A DNA stretch of 39,955 nucleotides from JAAGZL01 sp050297535. GTDB lineage: Bacteria > Pseudomonadota > Gammaproteobacteria > Chromatiales > Chromatiaceae. The notes under the pieces are model-generated. The model was not told where the DNA came from. It did not search any database and was given only the letters and a program-made list of their open reading frames with translations. Position 1 is the first letter of the stretch; every line of letters starts with the position of its first letter. Positions 35,115-39,955 of the stretch are shown here, piece after piece. The stretch covers positions 1-39,955 of the forward strand of contig JBNKSV010000020.1 of assembly GCA_050297535.1 (NCBI GenBank), written 5' to 3'. A program made the position numbers and the translations under genes.

Positions 35115-35782
35115 GCAGCCATACCTCCTACCTGTCCGGCGTGTTGTAGCAAGCGGCCCATAGCAGACTCCGCTTCCAACAAACGCCGCAAGATACGGAA
35201 ACCGTACTCCACCCGGCCAGCCATCACCCTTGGCTCCTGCTGGTAATAACTGCCCCAGGTTGCCAGCTCGTTAGCATCCAACCTGGCAGGATCCGCAACA
35301 CCCAATTCGATAGGATTCATCCCCATGCGACGGAAGGCGTTACATAGCACCGGTCCTGCGGTAAACACCACCCACTTTCCCTGAGACGCCTGGAGATAGG
35401 CGGTCAAGGCGGTTATCAGCCAACGGCCACCACCGGATGTAGACACCGCCAGATTACCCACCTCCACAATACCGTCACGGTCTACCGGACGATGGAGCTT
35501 TCTCGCCAGAACCTGTTCTACCGGACGGTCCAGATACTGCTCCAGAAACAGCCTATCGTCTTTGGCGGCACGCAGTCCCAGGGCGCCAAGCAACGTACCG
35601 GCATCATCGCGCAGACTCATCAACGTCGGCATAAAATGCCGTACATTCGCGCCATACGCGTGGGAAAAACAATTATGAATGAACTGCTCGACTTCAGTCC
35701 TTTTATGATCCTGAATTGAGCACATCTCAACCTGGGTGGGATAGGCTTCCGACCGGGTATCGCGTTTGTTTGTACTTTCCAT
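35111..35782 (-). CDS. thermostable-hemolysin family protein (T_hemolysin, GNAT-like)
   Basis: A 223-residue protein of the family named after Vibrio delta-VPH thermostable hemolysin. Recognisable parts: VEQFIHNCFSHAYGANVRHF, MPTLMSL, LGALGLRAA, LFLEQYLD, VEVGNLAVS, a Gly-rich turn and FTAGPVLCNAFRRMGM. The strand-helix pattern resembles GNAT and autoinducer-synthase folds, so I think an acyltransferase more likely than a pore-former. There is no signal peptide. ATG 35782 is chosen over GTG 35791 because GTGGTGA precedes it. It is the first gene of the operon; its stop overlaps the ligase start. The upstream gap carries the CTTAAT repeat. Confidence 0.85.
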   Translation of the reverse strand: MESTNKRDTRSEAYPTQVEMCSIQDHKRTEVEQFIHNCFSHAYGANVRHFMPTLMSLRDDAGTLLGALGLRAAKDDRLFLEQYLDRPVEQVLARKLHRPVDRDGIVEVGNLAVSTSGGGRWLITALTAYLQASQGKWVVFTAGPVLCNAFRRMGMNPIELGVADPARLDANELATWGSYYQQEPRVMAGRVEYGFRILRRLLEAESAMGRLLQHAGQVGGMAA

Positions 35783-35827
35783 ATTCACCACTCATCGCTA
35801 ATGATGGGTGAACTGTACAAAATCAAA

Positions 35828-35844
35828 CTTAATGTTTTCTTAAT
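35828..35844. promoter_or_regulatory. PmrA/QseB-type operator, CTTAAT-N5-CTTAAT
   Basis: CTTAAT (35828-35833) and CTTAAT (35839-35844) separated by GTTTT form a perfect direct repeat at one-turn spacing. This is the known PmrA box and is very near the QseB site. It lies 46-62 bp upstream of the first gene of the minus-strand operon that encodes a QseB/PmrA-like regulator. A weak -10, TACAGT at 35817-35812 (minus strand), would place the box over the -35 region, as for a class II activator site. Autoregulation is inferred. Confidence 0.65.
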
Positions 35845-35892
35845 GCGAACAGGATGTTAGATAGATGTATTTCCATTGCTACCCCACTTACC

Positions 35893-35996
35893 ACCTCTCC
35901 CTCTGGGGCGAGGGTTGGGGTGAGGTTATATTCAATAGATAACTCATTGATTAAATCTCCCCCTCATCCTGTCCTTCTCCCCAATGGGGAGAAGGG
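35893..35996. repeat. REP-like inverted pair (REPIN-like), copy B
   Basis: In the 35783-36105 gap, CCTCTCCCTCTGGGGCGAGG then GTTGGGGTGAGG (35893-35925) faces a second unit in the opposite orientation (35956-35996) ending in CCTTCTCCCC-AAT-GGGGAGAAGG. The arrangement is the same as 6163-6275. The gap also holds the CTTAAT operator; no gene is seen in it. Confidence 0.68.
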
Positions 35997-36095
35997 ATCG
36001 CTTTTTTAGATTTATGTCTATCTCACAGGGTATTGTTTTGTGCGTAACAATCATGGCATTACAACTAGCAAACTCGCAGTTAATTGGGCAACAGC
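35978..36095. repeat. long dispersed repeat, copy B (matches 6258-6379)
   Basis: Begins inside the REP-like hairpin and matches copy A through GTATTGTTTTG and the identical run AACAATCATGGCATTACAAC to CAGTTAAT. It ends ten bases before the stop of the secreted Ig-like protein gene. In both places the same hairpin pair precedes the same tail, so the unit is about 200 bp. Confidence 0.7.
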
Positions 36096-36105
36096 GATTT
36101 GAGCT

Positions 36106-37455
36106 CTAATAGACCCCTCCCTCAACTGGCGTCACGTAGATCTCCTGTGATGCCGTACCGGTTGCCCCAGCACTATCGGTTACTGTAACGGTGATGGTAT
36201 GTTTTGTATCCCTGTCACCAGCGGCGAAACCGCATTCGATCACCCGCCTACCCCTGGTCGAAATTTCGCGCGCCACCGCCGCACCCTCCATTAGATCTCT
36301 CCACACTATGGAGTCGCCATAGAGCTCATGGTCTTCAGGATCATAGGCAGAATCCACTTCAAGCGCGATGCAATCTTCGGCCCCGTTTCCGGTCACCTGG
36401 TAACGCACCGGCTGACGAATGGTGACCGTTGGAGGAACATTCCCGGTCGCTGCCCGAACGGTGACCGTACGCGTCGCCCGGCCAGTGCTTGCGCCATCAC
36501 TCGCACTCGCTGTCACCGTATGCACCCCTACCGGCAAGACATAGCTCATCGGGGTACCGCTCCCCATCACCCGGCCTCCCCCATAACTCCAGGTAAGCAC
36601 ATCGTCCTGATCGGTCAGATTGCCCAACTCCACGTCCGTGACCTGGGCGCTGAATGGTATCCGCTGCCCCGCATAGAAGATCTCGCCTTCGCCAGGGCTC
36701 AAGATAACAACACGAGGCGCATTGTTCTCTATATGGATGGACTTGGTTGCGGTCGCCCTGCGCCCACCGCTGTCGATGGCTGTGAATGTAATGGTATGGT
36801 CGCCGGGAGAGAGGTCGCCGGTCCTGGCCAATAGCCCATACTGCCGCCAGGCAGGATCACGATTTGATCTCCACACCAACCTCTCGCGGGGGATGGCCCC
36901 GTCCTCACTATCGCTTGCCGTACCGTTCAACGCATCCAGCCTTCCCCAAGGGAAGGTGTCACGGGCCGTGGTGATCGTGGCGTTGGGCGGATTATTGCCA
37001 CATGCCGCCTTGCTCAGGTGTATAACATAGTCGTAGGCCTCAGCAGTAAGGGACTCCCCATCCTCCGCCAAACTTATCCGCCCTTCCCCATCCCTAAGAT
37101 CCGGGATAACGCCCAGACCCTTGGCGCGACCATGGCCTGTTACTAGCCCGTTGAGATAGATGGACAGTGTCCTGCCCGCCCCGGTGGCGGTCGCCCGGCC
37201 GTGGATGAACCCCTGTCCGGCAGTGCCCTGCACATGTGTCAACTGACCCTGGATCGAGACCCGGACCGAGCGAGTCTCCCGCCAACAGGCAAATGGAATA
37301 AAGGGGATGCAGACCGGAACATCATATTCCTCTACATGTTCGCCGCAATAAGTCCCGAAGAAGCGCGGATCGCTGGCCGCATTGAGGGTCGAAGAAGCCG
37401 ACAAAACCATTAGCAACAAGATGACCTGCAATACCGTTCGCACATAATCTCTCAT
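36106..37455 (-). CDS. secreted protein with Ig/PKD-like domains
   Basis: A 449-residue exported protein. ATG 37455 (MRDYVRTVLQVILLLMVLSA) begins a signal peptide and has GGGGGA upstream; the longer frame would add 22 residues before it. The N-terminal domain (about 28-150) is a Cys-containing beta-rich module (FFGTYCGE, CIPFIPFACW, GRATATGAGRTLSIYLNG). Three Ig/PKD-like domains follow: about 155-250 (DGAIPRERLVWRSN, GDHTITFTAIDSGG), about 250-345 (GVHTVTASASDGAS) and about 350-445 (KHTITVTVTDSAGATG). It probably acts at the cell surface or in the periplasm. No enzyme motif is seen. Last gene of a run of four secreted proteins. Confidence 0.82.
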   Translation of the reverse strand: MRDYVRTVLQVILLLMVLSASSTLNAASDPRFFGTYCGEHVEEYDVPVCIPFIPFACWRETRSVRVSIQGQLTHVQGTAGQGFIHGRATATGAGRTLSIYLNGLVTGHGRAKGLGVIPDLRDGEGRISLAEDGESLTAEAYDYVIHLSKAACGNNPPNATITTARDTFPWGRLDALNGTASDSEDGAIPRERLVWRSNRDPAWRQYGLLARTGDLSPGDHTITFTAIDSGGRRATATKSIHIENNAPRVVILSPGEGEIFYAGQRIPFSAQVTDVELGNLTDQDDVLTWSYGGGRVMGSGTPMSYVLPVGVHTVTASASDGASTGRATRTVTVRAATGNVPPTVTIRQPVRYQVTGNGAEDCIALEVDSAYDPEDHELYGDSIVWRDLMEGAAVAREISTRGRRVIECGFAAGDRDTKHTITVTVTDSAGATGTASQEIYVTPVEGGVY

Positions 37456-37517
37456 CACATTTCCCCCAATACATTTATTCCCTATGTCGCGCAATACTCG
37501 CCGTCGATAATGCACAA

Positions 37518-38021
37518 TCAATCACCAGTCTCTTCCAAGCATGCCGTCCGCGTAAGATAGAAGGGGCGGTCGTATGGCTCAGGCCAACTCTGCCAATCAC
37601 CGCTGCTCCCACTCCTATAATCACGCACCGTAAGCAGGATGCCGCCCGCATCACTGGTCGGCTCCACACTCATCCGGTAATGCTCCGTATATGCCTCATC
37701 ACCTCCACCCCTGGCATCCAAGGAGACCCTGACACCTATGACCCTTTCGGAGGTAAAGGTATAGGGTACCAGCAATCCCCAGCCATACCCGGACAGGTCG
37801 CAAGCACCCGCCTGGATGATATGGATATACATCTCCGGATCATCCAGGGAAGGCGCCTCCGGCGTCCTGGCAAAGCATCCGGTAAACGGAGTCAGATCGA
37901 CACACTCCACACCCATAGCCGTGGTATCCAGAGTGCAACCACTACTAACCGCCAAAAGAAGGACCAGAACAAAAGGGGTACTGCCACAACACTTCCTACG
38001 TCGTCTTCCGTCAGATGGCAT
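37518..38021 (-). CDS. lipoprotein of unknown function, paralog of the 38131 gene
   Basis: A 167-residue lipoprotein. A basic start (MPSDGRRRRK) precedes a hydrophobic segment and lipobox VSSGC (Cys29). The mature part shares with the 38131 product the blocks CFAR(T/S)PE, (D)PE(M/I)YI, C(D/N)(L/I)SG(Y/H)G, W.SWPE, PFYLT and the end EE(T/S)GD, so they are paralogs with conserved cysteines and probably disulfides. The start is fixed by AAGGAG seven bases before the ATG. That start region is part of a 69-bp DNA repeat shared with the 38622 gene. Confidence 0.78.
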   Translation of the reverse strand: MPSDGRRRRKCCGSTPFVLVLLLAVSSGCTLDTTAMGVECVDLTPFTGCFARTPEAPSLDDPEMYIHIIQAGACDLSGYGWGLLVPYTFTSERVIGVRVSLDARGGGDEAYTEHYRMSVEPTSDAGGILLTVRDYRSGSSGDWQSWPEPYDRPFYLTRTACLEETGD

Positions 38022-38035
38022 GCCTTGTCTCCTTG
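37967..38035. repeat. duplicated leader/signal segment, copy 1
   Basis: 69 bp covering the ribosome binding site, start codon and about 17 codons of the lipoprotein gene match 39275-39343 at 63 of 69 positions. The match extends over non-coding and coding sequence, so it is a recent duplication and not signal-peptide convergence. Confidence 0.8.
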
Positions 38036-38130
38036 AAAATCTTTGCGGCTGCTACAAGCGCAATATTCTCTATGACCCTACTGTCTCCATATACTTGCGA
38101 AGATATAGTCCTAAACCCACACCCGAGCCA

Positions 38131-38625
38131 CTAGTCTCCTGACTCCTCCGTGCATTCCACCGGTGTGAGATAAAATGGCCCTGTTGCCCCACCTTCCGGC
38201 CAACTGCTCCACTCCGCATCACTGCCGAACCTGTAGCCAATCACCCTAAACACCAAGCCACCACCACCGGCCACCTGTAGGCTTATCCTGAATTGGTTGG
38301 TGGTCTCAGCCTCCAGGTCGTGTCCGGTTATTGCTGTCAGGTCAGCCCCGTCTGGATCCTGATGCACGCTCCCGGTATAGACAAAATAAGCAAATGGCCC
38401 ATAAGAACCGTGTCCTGAGATATTGCACTCCTCTTCCCGGATGATCTGAATATATATCTCAGGGTTGTCCGGTGTTACCATCTCGGGCGACCGTGCGAAA
38501 CAGCCTTCCAGCAAAGGTTCAGGATCACACCCAGGACGTCCGGTTCCAGAGGAATCGAACGTGCAGCCTGTAAGCAACAGCAATAGTAGGATGGTGCCCG
38601 TAGATTTGTAGCGGGGCAGCTTCAT
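38131..38625 (-). CDS. lipoprotein of unknown function, paralog of the 37518 gene
   Basis: A 164-residue lipoprotein: MKLPRYKSTGTILLLLLLTG then Cys21 (lipobox LLTGC). The mature part aligns along its whole length with the 37518 product (CFARSPE, NPEIYIQII, CNISGHG, WSSWPE, PFYLTPVECTEESGD), but the signal region is unrelated. It therefore did not share the leader duplication. Its ATG overlaps the stop of the 38622 gene (ATGA), so the two are translationally coupled. No known domain is recognised. Confidence 0.78.
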   Translation of the reverse strand: MKLPRYKSTGTILLLLLLTGCTFDSSGTGRPGCDPEPLLEGCFARSPEMVTPDNPEIYIQIIREEECNISGHGSYGPFAYFVYTGSVHQDPDGADLTAITGHDLEAETTNQFRISLQVAGGGGLVFRVIGYRFGSDAEWSSWPEGGATGPFYLTPVECTEESGD

Positions 38626-39329
38626 TGCTCCCTCTTGCGTAGCGTGATCTGGCCTCCTGAGCGATCCGCCTCATTCAGGAGCAGCGCGTCCCTATCCGGC
38701 GATAGACAGACCCTTGTTCGCGCACTGCTCGCGTCCGAATATTGAATAGTCCCGTTCGCGCACTCAGTTCCATCTTCCACCATCCCGACCAGGGCCACTG
38801 CCTTATCGGTTATGTAGCCGGTCCCGGCCAGCATCTTCTCTCTTTGGGTAAGGGTGATCTGGATCGGATATGGTTTATTCGTCGCATACTCACCGGCGAA
38901 CTCCCCGGAAGATGCGGGTATCGGATCACCACCCCGCTGCAACGCGACCGTCTTGCCCAGCCATGCGAGCTGCGCGCTCCGACCACGCTGGGACAACACC
39001 ACCTTGCTTCTCGCCACGTAGCCGTTCTCGAATGCGACCACCAGCGGCCCATACGCAGAGGTAACACCGGAGACGCTGAATGATTTGGAGTCCACCATGC
39101 CATGCCCAGAGACAATGTTCTCGTCCTGGTGCAGGGTTATGGTCATGTGCTTGCCGTCGGGGAGTACACCGCTGAAGGTACCGGCCAAGTCGGGTGCTTT
39201 GTGCCCAGGATCACGGGAACAACCTGCCAGATAGGCGGAGATCATCGCACTCGCGAGCAGTATGGTCGTGAATCGAACAAAAGAGGTACTACCACAATAC
39301 TTCCTACGTCGTATTTCGTCGGATGGCAT
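38622..39329 (-). CDS. lipoprotein of unknown function with repeated beta-rich motif
   Basis: A 235-residue lipoprotein starting MPSDEIRRRKYCGSTSF with lipobox YLAGC (Cys37). The mature part seems to hold two similar halves, each with an AG(T/E) opening and a Gly-rich turn: LAGTFSGVLPDGKHMTITLH ... VSGHGMVDSKSFSVSG and FAGEYATNKPYPIQITLT ... LAGTGYITDKAVALVG. This looks like a duplicated small beta-barrel. The start codon has AAGGAG seven bases upstream. First gene of the four-gene secreted set; promoter region lies in 39330-39700. Confidence 0.78.
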   Translation of the reverse strand: MPSDEIRRRKYCGSTSFVRFTTILLASAMISAYLAGCSRDPGHKAPDLAGTFSGVLPDGKHMTITLHQDENIVSGHGMVDSKSFSVSGVTSAYGPLVVAFENGYVARSKVVLSQRGRSAQLAWLGKTVALQRGGDPIPASSGEFAGEYATNKPYPIQITLTQREKMLAGTGYITDKAVALVGMVEDGTECANGTIQYSDASSARTRVCLSPDRDALLLNEADRSGGQITLRKREQ

Positions 39330-39343
39330 GCCTTGTCTCCTTG
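39275..39343. repeat. duplicated leader/signal segment, copy 2
   Basis: Matches 37967-38035 at 63 of 69 positions and covers the ribosome binding site, ATG and first codons of the 38622-39329 lipoprotein gene. The two copies are 1308 bp apart in the same orientation, so recombination between them could delete or amplify the intervening genes. Confidence 0.8.
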
Positions 39344-39878
39344 GATACCCGCCCGGTCTTTACCAAGCAACCGGTCAATAACCATTTCGTTTCAGCAACC
39401 CCGAAGTATGATCCAGCGTAGTCTTTATATTTTAGATAATTCAGAAGAGATCCTGTTTGCACCATAAGGCTCCCTGCGGTTCAGGTTGAGTATAATCCCG
39501 TTGTTTCCTTACGACAACCAAGGTTTATATAGGGCCTTCTGATGGCGACACCGCAAAGTGCATAGCAGAAAATATACATAAAAATCATACAAATAGATCT
39601 TGGTTATTTCTGGCGAAGGTAATAAACGCGGCCAAAAACATCTCCCACATCTTATCAAATCTTAGGCGGTTCTTTCCCAACGCAGACACAATAAACAACA
39701 CAGCCTACCTATCGGCGAGCTTTTAATTTATATAACGACCGGAAAGATTACTCACGTTGCGCAATCGTTCTGCGCGCCTTCGGCGCTTGTCGAACCAACC
39801 TTTTTGATGTCGGAGGTTCGGTACCACTCTGTACAACAAATTAAAAAGGGGGACCGTAAACGGCCCCCCTTTCCAATT
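39330..39878. other. 549-bp region without a gene, between the lipoprotein operon and tRNA-Arg
   Basis: No open frame with a ribosome binding site is seen. The part 39344-39740 is A/T-rich and probably holds the promoter of the lipoprotein operon. GCGCC-TTC-GGCGC at 39774-39786 is a short hairpin. GTCGGAGGTTCG at 39809-39820 is an inverted copy of 12 bases of the tRNA T-arm region (39898-39909). The tRNA terminator occupies 39843-39871. Confidence 0.5.
39843..39871 (-). terminator. intrinsic terminator of tRNA-Arg
   Basis: On the minus strand, directly after the tRNA, GGGGGGCCG-TTTA-CGGTCCCCC forms a G/C-rich stem (one G-T pair) followed by TTTTTAATTT. This is a standard rho-independent terminator, ending the tRNA transcript 8 bases past its CCA. 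Confidence 0.88.
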
Positions 39879-39955
39879 TGGCGCGCCCGGAAGGATTCGA
39901 ACCTCCGACCACCTGGTTCGTAGCCAGGTACTCTATCCAGCTGAGCTACGGGCGC
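39879..39955 (-). tRNA. tRNA-Arg (anticodon ACG)
   Basis: A complete 77-nt tRNA read on the minus strand from the window edge. The acceptor stem GCGCCCG pairs with CGGGCGC. The D arm contains AGCTGGATA. The anticodon arm CCTGG-CTACGAA-CCAGG gives anticodon ACG (decodes CGU, and CGC/CGA after A-to-I editing by TadA). The T arm GGAGG-TTCGAAT-CCTTC is canonical, allowing one G-T pair. The discriminator base is G and CCA is encoded. A terminator follows at once. Confidence 0.97.

Noticed and set aside
35111..35782. Calling the T_hemolysin protein a secreted haemolysin toxin
   Set aside because: No signal peptide or pore-forming features, and it is co-translated with a biosynthetic enzyme.
36328..36834. 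168-codon plus-strand frame opposite the Ig-like protein
   Set aside because: Composition is Arg/His/Pro-rich with no ribosome binding site; the minus-strand frame has a signal peptide and domain repeats.
39330..39955. Prophage or integrative island attached at tRNA-Arg
   Set aside because: No integrase and no direct repeat of the tRNA 3' end is present within the window; only a 12-base inverted match was found.
1..39955. CRISPR arrays, rRNA genes and insertion sequences
   Set aside because: No regularly spaced direct repeats, rRNA signatures or transposase frames were seen on either strand.

Overview
The window reads as about 40 kb of chromosome from a free-living, flagellated gammaproteobacterium. 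Evidence: the gene order dapA-bamC-metallo-hydrolase, a GcvR-type ACT repressor, an E. coli-type GshA, a full-length fused PurL, Prc, MazG, a QseB/PmrA-type two-component system and PomA/PomB-type flagellar stators. Genus cannot be read from the sequence. No phage, insertion sequence or CRISPR array is visible, but several families of short dispersed repeats are.

Layout. 1-2133: the edge of a divergent gene, then folD, ribE and a universal stress protein. 2153-9318 (minus): purL, a repeat-rich gap, a WalJ/YycJ-like metallo-hydrolase, bamC and dapA. 9503-11519 (plus): gcvR and a PIN-PhoH ATPase. 11888-14652 (minus): fmdB-like gene, DUF502 membrane protein and aspS, in transcription order. 15091-17726 (minus): a stator operon pomA-pomB-PilZ with a candidate sigma-28 promoter. 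17900-24305: a YbbO-like SDR, gshA, prc, and a mazG-Nudix pair. 24452-29071: a secreted protein with a possible Cys-His-Asp centre, a membrane diguanylate cyclase, a response regulator with a degenerate GGDEF domain and a small lipoprotein.

29122-35782 (minus) is the most distinctive part. Eight genes run head to tail with four ATGA stop/start overlaps and gaps of 2-18 bp: thermostable-hemolysin family protein (GNAT-like), acyl-adenylating ligase, heme-oxygenase-like di-iron oxidase, 64-residue membrane protein, SDR, exported TPR protein, OmpR-type response regulator, histidine kinase. Upstream of the first gene is a perfect CTTAAT-N5-CTTAAT, the PmrA/QseB-type operator, which suggests that the encoded two-component system controls its own operon. 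I read it as an uncharacterised fatty-acyl tailoring or signalling-lipid pathway.

36106-39329 (minus) holds four secreted proteins: one with Ig/PKD-like domains and three lipoproteins. Two lipoproteins are paralogs, and two carry a duplicated leader-plus-signal DNA segment. The window ends in tRNA-Arg(ACG) with its terminator.

Dispersed repeats: a 24-bp palindrome (GGGGACGCATTT plus its complement) sits at three of the five convergent gene junctions. REP-like CCCTCTCCCC/GGGGAGAGGG hairpins occur in pairs in three intergenic gaps, and two of those pairs are followed by the same ~120-bp sequence although they lie 30 kb apart.
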